DNA from: Niabella drilacis
Lineage (GTDB): Bacteria > Bacteroidota > Bacteroidia > Chitinophagales > Chitinophagaceae
DNA length: 64,000 nt
Direction: 5' to 3'
Assembly: GCF_900101395.1 (NCBI RefSeq)
Contig: NZ_FMZO01000014.1
Location: 62,001 to 126,000 of the forward strand
Below, one piece after another: positions 8,982-17,888 of this stretch; position 1 is the stretch's first letter; every line of letters starts with the position of its first letter. The position numbers were made by a program, and so were the translations under genes. The notes under the pieces were generated by a model, which was given only the letters and a program-made list of their open reading frames with translations, made no database searches and was not told where the DNA came from.

Positions 8982-10307
8982 ATGCATTCAAGAAGAAAAT
9001 TTATAGCCCAGTCCTCGGCATTAGCGCTGGGGGGGCTGGCCTTACAATCTTTTAATACCCGTAACTTTTCACGTACCCGTACTTCCGCTGCCGACCAGAT
9101 CCGGATCGGCGCTATCGGCATTAATGGGATGGGGTGGGCCGATACCGTTTCCATGCTTAAAAACCCTGGGGTAACGCTTGCCGCGCTTTGTGATGTAGAT
9201 AAAAATGTGCTGGACAACCGGATGCGGGAGCTTTCGAAAATGAATATCGATACCTCTAAAATAAAGACGTATACGGACTACCGTTCCCTGCTGGACCGCA
9301 AGGACATTGACGCCGTGATCATCGGAACCCCCGACCACTGGCATGCACTGATCATGATCCATGCCGTGCAGGCCGGTAAAGATGTATATGTGGAAAAACC
9401 GGTGGGGAACTCCATTGCGGAATGCCGGGCCATGGTAGCCGCACAGGAAAAATACAATAAAGTGGTACAGGCGGGGCAGTGGCAGCGCAGCCAGCAGCAT
9501 TTCCGGGATGCCGTGGATTTCATCCGCTCCGGCCAGCTGGGAAATATCCGTACGGTAAAAGTATGGTGCTACCAGGGCTGGATGAAACCCGGGCCCAAAG
9601 TAGCCGACAGCGCCCCCCCGGCGGGAGTGGATTATAAGTTATGGCTGGGACCCGCAAAGACCCGGCCCTTTAACTCCAGCAGGTTTCATTTTAATTTCCG
9701 CTGGTTCTGGGATTATGCTGGCGGGCTGATGACCGATTGGGGCGTGCACCTGATGGACTATGCCATCTTTGGAATGGATGCCCCGGTGCCCAAAACGGTT
9801 TCCGCACTGGGTGGCGATTTTGCCTATCCTGAGCTTTACCAGGAAACCCCGGATACCCTGGCCGCGCTTTACCAGTTCGACAACTTTAACCTGATCTGGG
9901 ATCATGCCATGGGTATCGACAACGGGTTGTACGGAAAGGATCATGGTATTGCCTTTATCGGCAATAATGCCACCCTGGAGCTGGACCGCGGCGGATGGGA
10001 AGTGCTGGAAGAAAAACGCAGCAGCAAAAAGGTGAGCATGCAGCGTAAAGGGCCTTCTGATAACGGTTTGGACAAACACACCCAAAACTTTATCAATGTT
10101 GTCCGATCCCGCAAGCTTAGCGACCTGAACTGCCCCATCCAGACAGGGGCCCATATAGCCACCGTTTGCCAGATGGGCAATATCGCCTATCGCAGCCAGG
10201 CAAAAGTAACCTGGGATAAAGCAGCCAACAAGTTTACCGACAGCAAACTGAACGCGGCTTATCTTATGGCCCCCTACCATAACGGGTACACCCTGCCTAA
10301 AATATAA
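8982..10307 (+). CDS. Gfo/Idh/MocA-family oxidoreductase, Tat-exported
   Basis: 441 residues. The N-terminus is a twin-arginine signal (HSRRKFIAQSSALALGGLA), so the folded, cofactor-loaded enzyme is probably exported. The NAD(P)-binding Rossmann domain starts at about residue 40 (IRIGAIGINGMG), with the family lysine motif in VYVEKPVGNSIAECR. The C-terminal alpha/beta domain contains GGLMTDWGVHLMDYAIFGMD. Such enzymes in Bacteroidota oxidise or epimerise sugars or inositols; the substrate is unknown. It is a stand-alone gene with its own promoter at 8931-8961. Confidence 0.88.
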   Translation: MHSRRKFIAQSSALALGGLALQSFNTRNFSRTRTSAADQIRIGAIGINGMGWADTVSMLKNPGVTLAALCDVDKNVLDNRMRELSKMNIDTSKIKTYTDYRSLLDRKDIDAVIIGTPDHWHALIMIHAVQAGKDVYVEKPVGNSIAECRAMVAAQEKYNKVVQAGQWQRSQQHFRDAVDFIRSGQLGNIRTVKVWCYQGWMKPGPKVADSAPPAGVDYKLWLGPAKTRPFNSSRFHFNFRWFWDYAGGLMTDWGVHLMDYAIFGMDAPVPKTVSALGGDFAYPELYQETPDTLAALYQFDNFNLIWDHAMGIDNGLYGKDHGIAFIGNNATLELDRGGWEVLEEKRSSKKVSMQRKGPSDNGLDKHTQNFINVVRSRKLSDLNCPIQTGAHIATVCQMGNIAYRSQAKVTWDKAANKFTDSKLNAAYLMAPYHNGYTLPKI

Positions 10308-10411
10308 AACAAAGAATGACCGGCAGGTGCAGAAGGCAGGAACCCAGGTGCTGAAATCCGGGCCTGTGTTTCTGTGCTGCAGTGGCCAAAGAACATTACC
10401 TTAGCAAGGTT

Positions 10412-10419
10412 TAAATTTG
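10412..10419 (+). promoter_or_regulatory. candidate -7 element before the dGTPase gene
   Basis: TAAATTTG matches the TAnnTTTG -7 consensus. No good -33 TTG lies at the usual distance. If used, transcription would begin at or within a few bases of the ATG codons at 10425 and 10431, giving a leaderless or very short-leader message. Confidence 0.4.
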
Positions 10420-10424
10420 CGATT

Positions 10425-11810
10425 ATGGTAATGACGTGGAACAATTGTTTTTCTTCAAAGCGCTATGGGCTCGATAAAACATCTAAAGACATCCGGAGCG
10501 ACTTCGAACGGGACTGGGACCGGATCATTTTTTCGAGCCCCTTCAGAAGGCTGCAGAACAAAACACAGGTGTTTCCCCTTCCGGAAGAGATCTTCGTACA
10601 CAACCGGCTCACCCACTCGCTGGAAGTAGCCAGCGTAGGCCGTTCCCTCGGTGGACTGATCGGTGAAAAGATCGCTACGCTTCCGGACGTGGAAAAGGAT
10701 CCGGGTGCCGCTGTTTTTTATACAAGCGATCTGAAATATGTTATTGCCGCAGCCTGCCTGGCCCACGACCTGGGTAACCCCGCTTTCGGGCATTCGGGAG
10801 AAGAGGCCATTTCAAAATATTTTAAAAAAAGCGACCGGTCGGCCCTGCCGGACGACATTGCGTTTAAACAACTATTCAGCCCCGCAGAATGGAAGGACCT
10901 CATTACCTTTGAAGGAAATGCCAATGCGCTCCGCATTCTTACCATGAAGCAGAACGGGCGGATGAAGGGTGGTTTCCGGCTTACCTACAGCACCCTTGCC
11001 TCCATTCTCAAATATCCCTGTGAATCCCTGGCTTCTGCAAAAGGCATTATTCACCGGAAAAAATACGGCTACTTCAAAATTGATGAAGAGGTATTCCTGG
11101 AAATAGCACAGGAGCTGCATATGATCCGCGATATGGAAACAAGTCCGGAAATAACCTATAAACGTCACCCTTTCGTATTTCTTGTGGAGGCAGCGGATGA
11201 TATCTGTTATAGTATCATTGACTTTGAAGATGCGCACCGGCTGGGCATCCTGAGTTATGAAGAAGTAAGGAACAGTTTTTTAGCCATTATTGCCGCAGAT
11301 CCCAAAGTCAACATGGATTCTGTTATAAGGGTAGCAGACGATCTGCGCGGAGATGCCAATGAATCCATTGCCTATTTGCGGGCAAAGTCGATCGGCACGC
11401 TGATCTACAAAGCTACCGAAGTATTCTGGGAGCAGCGGGAAGCCATCCTCAGCGGAACATTTGAAAAAAGCCTGATCAATGCCATCCCGGAGCTGGAAGC
11501 TGCGCTCCGGGAAATAGCTGCAATTTCCCGGCAAAAGATCTACAATGCCCGCAAGGTTGTGGAGCTGGAGATCGCCGGCTTCCGCATTATGTCGGGCCTG
11601 GTCGAAGATTTTGTTACCGCGGCCCTTACACCTGCCGGCGATCGGGAAAAAGAGCATCAGAAAATACTGGAACTGCTGCCCCGGCAGTATGTCTTTGATG
11701 AAACCGGGAGCCCTTACAGCAAGGTCATGCATATCCTCGATTTTATTTCGGGCATGACAGACGTATATGCCCTGAAACTATACCGGAAGCTCAGGGGAAT
11801 CGAAATGTAG
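10425..11810 (+). CDS. dgt: deoxyguanosinetriphosphate triphosphohydrolase
   Basis: An HD-domain dNTPase that hydrolyses dGTP to deoxyguanosine and triphosphate. Near the N-terminus are the family motifs FSSPFRRLQNKTQVFPL and HNRLTHSLEVASVGR. The metal-binding HD pair is in CLAHDLGNPAFGHSGEEA, and a further acidic/His region follows (FLVEAADDICYSIIDFEDA). An ATG at 10374 is also in frame but adds an unrelated leader; I choose 10425 (MVMTWNNCF) and note that 10431 is equally possible because a -7 box ends only 6 bases upstream. The length (about 460 residues) fits the family. It lies between unrelated genes and appears to be a single transcription unit. Confidence 0.9.
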   Translation: MVMTWNNCFSSKRYGLDKTSKDIRSDFERDWDRIIFSSPFRRLQNKTQVFPLPEEIFVHNRLTHSLEVASVGRSLGGLIGEKIATLPDVEKDPGAAVFYTSDLKYVIAAACLAHDLGNPAFGHSGEEAISKYFKKSDRSALPDDIAFKQLFSPAEWKDLITFEGNANALRILTMKQNGRMKGGFRLTYSTLASILKYPCESLASAKGIIHRKKYGYFKIDEEVFLEIAQELHMIRDMETSPEITYKRHPFVFLVEAADDICYSIIDFEDAHRLGILSYEEVRNSFLAIIAADPKVNMDSVIRVADDLRGDANESIAYLRAKSIGTLIYKATEVFWEQREAILSGTFEKSLINAIPELEAALREIAAISRQKIYNARKVVELEIAGFRIMSGLVEDFVTAALTPAGDREKEHQKILELLPRQYVFDETGSPYSKVMHILDFISGMTDVYALKLYRKLRGIEM

Positions 11811-11878
11811 GGTTGCTCATTTAAAGCCCCCCGCAGCAGGAAACAGGGCCTGCATTCCCCGGAACAGCATTATATTCA

Positions 11879-11911
11879 TTTTATTTATGCAACTATGTTG
11901 CATAAATAAAA
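11879..11911. promoter_or_regulatory. perfect 15-bp inverted repeat, candidate operator
   Basis: TTTTATTTATGCAAC, a 3-base centre TAT, then its exact reverse complement. The core ATGCAAC-TAT-GTTGCAT has the size of a dimeric winged-helix (MarR/Rrf2-like) site. The right arm contains the -33 TTG of the promoter that reads into the flavoprotein gene at 11997, so binding would block RNA polymerase. Confidence 0.65.
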
Positions 11912-11928
11912 AATAAACGATAGCTTTG
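11898..11928 (+). promoter_or_regulatory. Bacteroidota-type promoter
   Basis: TTG at 11898-11900, a 20-base spacer, TAGCTTTG at 11921-11928. It drives the thioredoxin-reductase-like gene (ATG at 11997) with a leader of about 60 bases. Its -33 element is embedded in the inverted repeat at 11879-11911. Confidence 0.65.
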
Positions 11929-11996
11929 CCCGGAGAACAGGCAGAAGCTATGTGTTATGCAGCCTGTTCTTCAATGAACCATTTAAACCGGTTTTT

Positions 11997-12929
11997 ATGG
12001 AAAAGAACAGATCTTTTGATGTAGTGATCATCGGCGGCAGTTATGCAGGTCTTTCCGCCGCAATGGCGCTGGGCCGCTCGTTAAAGAATGTGCTGGTGCT
12101 GGATAGCGGAACACCCTGCAATGCTGCCACACCACATTCCCACAACTTTCTTACCCAGGATGGCAAGCCACCGGCTGAAATAGCGGCCCAGGCCCGGCAA
12201 CAGGTAGCACAATATACGACCGTGCAATTCCTGGCCGACCCTGCTGCAGGTGCAACCGCCTCCAACGGGCAGTTTACGGTAACAACGCTCTCCGGAGATC
12301 AATTCAATTGCCGGAAACTGATCTTTGCAACAGGTATCAGAGACTTGCTTCCGGCAATTGATGGAATTAGCGAATGCTGGGGTAAATCGGTGATCCATTG
12401 CCCGTATTGTCATGGTTATGAATTCCGCAACCATAAAACAGGGATCCTTGCAAACGGTGCCGCGGCGCTGCACCTGGCAGTGCTCGTCCGCAATCTTACC
12501 AGCGACTTAACCGTATTTACCAACGGTCCCCTGCAATTTACAGAAGAAGAGCAGCTGCGGATGCTGCAGCAGGATATCACCGTAATACAAACGGAGATCC
12601 GTGCACTGCAGCAAACGGGAGGGCAACTGCAGCAGATCATATTTACAGATAATACTACGATGCCTTTACAGGCATTATATGCCCGTGTACCCTTTGAGCA
12701 GCAAACCCCGCTGCCTGCAATGCTTGGTTGTGCCTTTACCGAACAGGGACATATTCAGGTTGATCCCTTACAAAAAACAACGGTCCCCGGGATATATGCC
12801 TGTGGCGATGCGGCATCCCCCATGCGCTCTGTTGCCAGCGCTGTAGCCGGTGGCAATCTTGCAGGCGCAATGGCCAACCATGAGCTTTCACAGGAAGACT
12901 TTACCGGAAAGACCAGGGCAGAAATGTAA
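11997..12929 (+). CDS. thioredoxin-reductase-like FAD/NAD(P) oxidoreductase
   Basis: 310 residues, close to the usual 300-320 of the TrxB-like family. I start at the ATG at 11997 (MEKNRSFDVVIIGG) rather than at 11952 because the FAD-binding GGSYAG loop then lies at the normal distance from the N-terminus. Further marks are the first FAD motif (VVIIGGSYAGLSAAMALGR), a CPYCHGYE redox pair at the position of the TrxB CxxC, and the closing FAD motif (GIYACGDAASPMRSVASAVAGG). It may reduce a thioredoxin or another disulfide; in this subfamily the partner is not known. Regulation through the upstream inverted repeat is likely. Confidence 0.87.
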   Translation: MEKNRSFDVVIIGGSYAGLSAAMALGRSLKNVLVLDSGTPCNAATPHSHNFLTQDGKPPAEIAAQARQQVAQYTTVQFLADPAAGATASNGQFTVTTLSGDQFNCRKLIFATGIRDLLPAIDGISECWGKSVIHCPYCHGYEFRNHKTGILANGAAALHLAVLVRNLTSDLTVFTNGPLQFTEEEQLRMLQQDITVIQTEIRALQQTGGQLQQIIFTDNTTMPLQALYARVPFEQQTPLPAMLGCAFTEQGHIQVDPLQKTTVPGIYACGDAASPMRSVASAVAGGNLAGAMANHELSQEDFTGKTRAEM

Positions 12930-12971
12930 AAATGAAGGATTGTCGATAAGAAAGAAGCTTACCGCCAATAA

Positions 12972-12990
12972 CAGGCAGCCTGCTTTTTAA
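12972..12990 (+). terminator. weak hairpin with T-rich tail
   Basis: CAGG-CAG-CCTG (12972-12982) followed by CTTTTT. It lies between the flavoprotein gene and the tRNA. The stem is short, so this is only a possible terminator. Confidence 0.3.
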
Positions 12991-13039
12991 TTTTAAATTT
13001 TTTATTCGTTATTTTACATTCCCGGAGATACCGGGTAAT

Positions 13040-13112
13040 GCCATCCTAGCTCAGTTGGTAGAGCAGCTGTTTCGTAAATAGCAGGTCGTGGGTTCGAGCC
13101 CCATGGTTGGCT
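13040..13112 (+). tRNA. tRNA-Thr (anticodon CGT)
   Basis: The 73-base cloverleaf folds with acceptor arms 13040-13046 and 13105-13111, a D arm (GCTC/GAGC), an anticodon stem GCTGT/ATAGC with loop TTCGTAA, and a T arm GTGGG-TTCGAGC-CCCAT. The anticodon CGT reads ACG (Thr). G1-C72 and C2-G71, both threonyl identity pairs, are present. CCA is not encoded, which is common in this phylum. The fifth acceptor pair is a T-T mismatch, so the stem has six normal pairs out of seven. A small CCCGG/CCGGG hairpin precedes it at 13021-13035. Confidence 0.9.
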
Positions 13113-13148
13113 CATAAAACACGGATCGTAACACAGACCTCCATCTGT

Positions 13149-16100
13149 TCATTTAAAATTCCTTGAAGGGAACAATTCGCCCTGTACTGCTTTTTGCCCG
13201 ATGTCTTTTTTCTTCCCGGGAGCATCGGTTGCTCCCATATAAGAAGTGACTGTCAGCCGGAGCTCTTCTGCACCTGGCGCCACCATATCCTGCAAATACG
13301 CATTCATATTGTAGCAACGGCGTACCACTACATGGATCACGCTGCCTTCCTTTTGTAGCTTACCGGAAACCATCAGTAATTTCGACTGTAAAATTTCCCT
13401 CCGGTAGGTTTCAAATACTTTATGAAATACCACCAGGTTGGCTATGCCGGTTTCGTCCTCAATCGTAATAAAGCAAACCCCGGTTGCCGTTTGAGGCCGC
13501 TGCCGTACCAGTACCAGGCCGGCAATCCGTACAAAAGCACCGTCCGGCCACTCTTCTAACATACGGGTAGGCGCAATGTTCCGTTTCTGAAGACCGGGCC
13601 GTGCAAAACTTACAGGATGGGCCTTTAGCGACAGGGAAGTACTGTTATAATCCTGCAGTACATGCGCGGCAGCACTCAGTACCGGCAATTGAGCCGCGGG
13701 CTCTGCCGTGCTTTCAGAAGGTTGTCCTTCAAATACACCGGCAGGTTTATCTGCCAAGGCCGCCACCTCCCAAAGCGCCTGCCTGCGGTCCAGCCCCATG
13801 GACCGGAAGGCATCGGCATCGGCCAGGTATTCCAGCGCGGTCTGAGAGATCCCCGCATCAGACAGCTCAACAATGCTGCTGAAGGCTTGCATTCTCTTTT
13901 TGACCAGCAATTCCATCTCATCTTCCTTTACCCCCTTTACCTGCCGGAAACCCAGGCGCACGGGACAATATGCTCCGTTTTTTTCTTCAAGGGTATTGTT
14001 CCAGCAGGAATGATTTACATCAGCGGGGAGTACTTCCACGCCGTGTTTCTGTGCATCCATAACAATTTGTGCCGGGCGGTAAAATCCCATAGGCTGACTG
14101 TTGAGCAAGGCACAACAGAACACATCCGGGTAATAGTACTTGATCCAGGAGGAAATATATACCAGCAGGGCAAAACTGGCGGCATGGCTTTCCGGGAAAC
14201 CATAGCTCCCAAAACCCTCCAGTTGTTTAAATACCCTTTCGGCAAATTCCTTTTCATACCCTTTTTTGATCATACCATCCACCAGTTGGGTGCGCCACTT
14301 TGTTACCTGGCCCGGAGCTTTAAATGTGGCCATGCTGCGACGCAGGCCATCTGCCTCCGCAGGCGTAAAACCCGCCGCAACAATAGCGATCTCCATGGCC
14401 TGTTCCTGGAAAAGAGGAACCCCCTTGGTCCGTCCCAGTATTTTTTTTAATTCCTCGGAAGGGTATATTTCCTCTTCCTCACCATTACGCCGGCGCAGGT
14501 AGGGGTGCACCATATCGCCCTGTATGGGCCCGGGGCGCACAATGGCCACTTCGATCACCAGGTCGTAAAATTCCCGGGGCCGTAGCCGGGGCAGCATCGA
14601 CATCTGCGCCCGGCTTTCGATCTGGAACACACCGATGGTATCAGCCCGGCTGATCATCTTGTATACTTCTGTATCATGCTGTGGCACTGTAGCCAGCGTT
14701 AACGCCCGTCCGTGATGATTTTTGATCAGATCAAATCCTTTGCGGAGGCAGGTGAGCATACCCAGGGCCAGCACATCTACTTTTAAGAAGCCCAGGGCTT
14801 CAATGTCATCTTTATTCCATTCAATACAGGTACGGTCTTCCATGCGCGCATTCAGGATCGGGCAGAGGTCTGATAATTTATTCTGCGTGATCACAAAACC
14901 GCCGGTGTGTTGGCCCAGCTGCCGGGGAAAACCGATATACTGCCGGGTAAGCTCCAGTGTTTTTAACAGATGCGGATCCCGGGCCATAAAGCCCCCGCTC
15001 GTTTTTGATTTTCCCGCGGCCCATTCCTGCGTAAATTCATATTCGGACTTTGCCAGGTGATCCACCGAATCGGCCGACAGGCCCATCACCTTGGCCACAT
15101 CCCTTACCGCACCCTTCCAGTGTACCTGTGTTACGGTAGCCACAATGCCCGCCCGGTTACGGCCATATTTTTCATAAATGTATTGCATTACCTCCTCACG
15201 CCGCTCATGCTCAAAATCCACATCAATATCGGGTGGTTCATCCCTGTCATCCGACATAAACCGGGCAAAGAGCAGTTTAATTTCCGCCGGGTTCACCGAG
15301 GTAATACCCAGGCAATAACAAACCACCGAGTTGGCGGCAGAGCCCCGGCCCTGGCAAAGAATTTCCCTGTTGCGCGCAAAACGCACCAGGTCATACACGG
15401 TCAGAAAATAGGAAGCATAGTTCTTCCGCTTCATAAATGCCAGCTCTTCCTTAATGGCGGTGTTGATCTCTTCCCATTTCTCCGGCTTCATTTCGGCCCT
15501 GTCAAATTTTTCCCCGGCGCCCTTCCATGCCAGGTATTCCAGCTCCTGCTGCGGTGTGCGGCCTTCTGTGGTAAGCTCCTCGGGGTATACATAGTTCAGC
15601 TGCCCCAACGAAAACCGGCAGGCATCCGCAATTTCCTGTGTACGGGCAATGGCATCCGGGTACAAACGGAACAACCGCAGTATTTCCTTTTGATCTTTCA
15701 AATGCCGCTCTGCATTCTGGCAAAGCCGGTAACCCGCTGTTTGTATGGTACATTTTTCGCGGATACAGGTCAGTATGTCCTGCAACTCCCGTCTTTCCAT
15801 TTCATGATAGTGCACATCATTCGTGGCCACCATCGGAACACCGCACTGCTCCGCCAGTTGCGCCAGCCGGAATAATTTTTTCGCATCATTGCCCTGGTAG
15901 GTACATACCGCTCCCAGGTATAGCTGTTGTCCCAGCATTTTGCGATACTCCCTTACCGCATCCTTAAACGCCTGGTCAAGGTCAAAGGCCGCATTTAATT
16001 CCGGGGGCGGCACTACAATAAACTTCATCCCCTTTGCATACCGGTATACATCGGCTTTATACAGCACACATTTCCCCTTTTCCGTACGCAGGTTACCTTC

Positions 16101-16379
16101 TGTAAGCAATGCAGACAGCCGGCTGTACGCTTCCCTGTCTGTCGGATAGATCAGCAGACCGGGCCCATCCGCCAGATCCAGCCGGCAGGCGGGTATGATC
16201 CGCAGGGGCGTATTCCTTGCCGCGGCATATGCGCGTACCACACCTGCCAGGGTATTGCGGTCCGTAATGGCAAGCGCCGTATACTGCAACTCTATAGCCT
16301 GTTTCACCAGTTCTTCGGGATGCGATCCGCCGCGCAAAAATGTAAAATTGGTGGTCACCTGTAATTCTGTGTAGTGCAT
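13149..16379 (-). CDS. dnaE2: error-prone DNA polymerase III alpha subunit (ImuC/DnaE2)
   Basis: 1076 residues from the ATG at 16379 (MHYTELQVTTNFTFLRGGSHP); the in-frame ATG at 16418 would overlap imuB and adds 13 non-conserved residues. An N-terminal PHP domain (ALAITDRNTLAGVVRAY) is followed by the C-family polymerase palm with the three catalytic aspartates in PDIDVDF (D384, D386, D388), the finger and thumb, a helix-hairpin-helix region, and a C-terminal OB fold (VRIAGLVLVRQRPQTATGV). The length and the gene order imuA-imuB-dnaE2 identify the translesion member rather than the replicative DnaE1. It performs the extension step past DNA damage. It starts 11 bases after the imuB stop and is the last gene of the cassette. 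Confidence 0.93.
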   Translation of the reverse strand: MHYTELQVTTNFTFLRGGSHPEELVKQAIELQYTALAITDRNTLAGVVRAYAAARNTPLRIIPACRLDLADGPGLLIYPTDREAYSRLSALLTEGNLRTEKGKCVLYKADVYRYAKGMKFIVVPPPELNAAFDLDQAFKDAVREYRKMLGQQLYLGAVCTYQGNDAKKLFRLAQLAEQCGVPMVATNDVHYHEMERRELQDILTCIREKCTIQTAGYRLCQNAERHLKDQKEILRLFRLYPDAIARTQEIADACRFSLGQLNYVYPEELTTEGRTPQQELEYLAWKGAGEKFDRAEMKPEKWEEINTAIKEELAFMKRKNYASYFLTVYDLVRFARNREILCQGRGSAANSVVCYCLGITSVNPAEIKLLFARFMSDDRDEPPDIDVDFEHERREEVMQYIYEKYGRNRAGIVATVTQVHWKGAVRDVAKVMGLSADSVDHLAKSEYEFTQEWAAGKSKTSGGFMARDPHLLKTLELTRQYIGFPRQLGQHTGGFVITQNKLSDLCPILNARMEDRTCIEWNKDDIEALGFLKVDVLALGMLTCLRKGFDLIKNHHGRALTLATVPQHDTEVYKMISRADTIGVFQIESRAQMSMLPRLRPREFYDLVIEVAIVRPGPIQGDMVHPYLRRRNGEEEEIYPSEELKKILGRTKGVPLFQEQAMEIAIVAAGFTPAEADGLRRSMATFKAPGQVTKWRTQLVDGMIKKGYEKEFAERVFKQLEGFGSYGFPESHAASFALLVYISSWIKYYYPDVFCCALLNSQPMGFYRPAQIVMDAQKHGVEVLPADVNHSCWNNTLEEKNGAYCPVRLGFRQVKGVKEDEMELLVKKRMQAFSSIVELSDAGISQTALEYLADADAFRSMGLDRRQALWEVAALADKPAGVFEGQPSESTAEPAAQLPVLSAAAHVLQDYNSTSLSLKAHPVSFARPGLQKRNIAPTRMLEEWPDGAFVRIAGLVLVRQRPQTATGVCFITIEDETGIANLVVFHKVFETYRREILQSKLLMVSGKLQKEGSVIHVVVRRCYNMNAYLQDMVAPGAEELRLTVTSYMGATDAPGKKKDIGQKAVQGELFPSRNFK

Positions 16380-16390
16380 CGATACCTCTT

Positions 16391-17887
16391 TTATGCAAAA
16401 AATCCATGAAGGAACCATTGCGGTTTTTCTGCTCCATAATGCCCCGCCCTAAATAGCCAGTACCGGGCCCCGTCCTCGTCTTCCACCACATAGTAATCGC
16501 GTACCAGGCGCTGCTCCAGCCACCATTCCTGTTCAATACGTTCCGGGCCATCTGCCCTTGCTATATTATGAACCTTTCCCCGGTAACGGAAAAGCATGGG
16601 CGGATAATCCGGAACCGGAGCCGCAACAATGACGGGCTCCGGTTCCGGCAACAGGTATACGGGACGCGGCCGGTCGCTGCGCCAGGCGGCTCCGGTTTTC
16701 TCAGATAACCCGGCTGCAACAACGGAGCGCTCGGGCCAGTAATGTTCAGCCGGCTGGTACCGTTTTATGGCGGCATCCCCAAACCGGCCGGCGATCCGGT
16801 CCAGCAAACCCGCCAGTTCCGAGCCGGTATCTGCTCCTCCCAGCGTATTCCAGATGGCTTCCTGCCGTCCCGAAAACGCTTCTACAGCCGGAGCCTCCAG
16901 CGTAAACACTTCAATACCCATCCCCGGAGCAATGGTAGTCATCTTTGGCTCAAACAGCTTCAACAGATGCGCCGTATTGCGTACCGGCCGGTTGGTCCCG
17001 ATAAAAATTTCCTGCGATCCGCCGTCTACGGTATTGATCTTAAATACAGCAGAACGCAACCCCTTGCCGGATCTCTGAAGACTATCGCAAAGCTGCTGCA
17101 GTAACGTTTCCAGGGCAATATCAATGGCAATCCTTGTATGTACCGGCTCTGTACAAGAAAGCTGCTCGCGGAAAATCACGGCCGGCTGCAGGGCTGTGGG
17201 TGTTTCCGGCAGGTGGCCCAGGGCCTGCGCAATACGGGTGAGCAGTGCCTGTCCAAAGCGCCGGCGCAATACCGTTGAAGGCATGGCAATAAAACTTCCG
17301 ATATGCGCAAAACCCAGTTTTTGTAACCGTTCCAATACCGGGGGTTCCAGCCGCAACGCGGCAGGCGGCAAAGGGTTTAATGCTGCCTCCTGCTGCCCGG
17401 GAGCCGCAATAAAACCTGCTGCCCCAAAACGGGCAATCGCCCAGGCAGCTCCAACCGTATCTGCAATACCTGTACACACCTCGTAACCAATGGTCTTTAA
17501 TTGGTGTACGATGGCATCCTGATAGAGCTTCTCACCACCCCAAAGGTGCGGGCAACCGCTAATGTCCAGCAGGATGCCATCCGGCAGACCGGGCGACACA
17601 ACCGGGGTAAAACGAAGGCACCATTCCGCTAACCGGGTCAGTAATTTTTCTTCCACGCCCGGTTTATAATGAAATAGTTTTAACGCTGGCAGCAGGGCCT
17701 TTGCATCGGCCACCACCATTCCCCGTACAATCCCTTTTTTTACAGCCGGTGTACTGGCTGCTTTTACCATCAGCCGGCCCCGTTCCGGTGCGGCAATAAT
17801 AAAAGGAGTGTCCTTTAAACCCGGCCGGAGGCGCAGCGCTCTATCGGCAAGAAGCGCGGGGAACCATATCGATAAATACCGCCGCAT
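16391..17887 (-). CDS. imuB: ImuB, inactive Y-family polymerase homologue
   Basis: 498 residues of the Y-family fold. The acidic residues used for catalysis in active Y polymerases are absent: the first motif reads SIWFPALLADRAL instead of a DxxxFFA-type motif, and the SIDE position reads LPDGILLDISG. The segment DISGCPHLWGGEKL is typical of ImuB. ImuB therefore serves as a hub that brings ImuA and DnaE2 to the sliding clamp (known for the family). It starts one base after the imuA stop and is followed at 11 bases by dnaE2, a tightly packed operon. Confidence 0.92.
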   Translation of the reverse strand: MRRYLSIWFPALLADRALRLRPGLKDTPFIIAAPERGRLMVKAASTPAVKKGIVRGMVVADAKALLPALKLFHYKPGVEEKLLTRLAEWCLRFTPVVSPGLPDGILLDISGCPHLWGGEKLYQDAIVHQLKTIGYEVCTGIADTVGAAWAIARFGAAGFIAAPGQQEAALNPLPPAALRLEPPVLERLQKLGFAHIGSFIAMPSTVLRRRFGQALLTRIAQALGHLPETPTALQPAVIFREQLSCTEPVHTRIAIDIALETLLQQLCDSLQRSGKGLRSAVFKINTVDGGSQEIFIGTNRPVRNTAHLLKLFEPKMTTIAPGMGIEVFTLEAPAVEAFSGRQEAIWNTLGGADTGSELAGLLDRIAGRFGDAAIKRYQPAEHYWPERSVVAAGLSEKTGAAWRSDRPRPVYLLPEPEPVIVAAPVPDYPPMLFRYRGKVHNIARADGPERIEQEWWLEQRLVRDYYVVEDEDGARYWLFRAGHYGAEKPQWFLHGFFA

Positions 17888-17888
17888 G

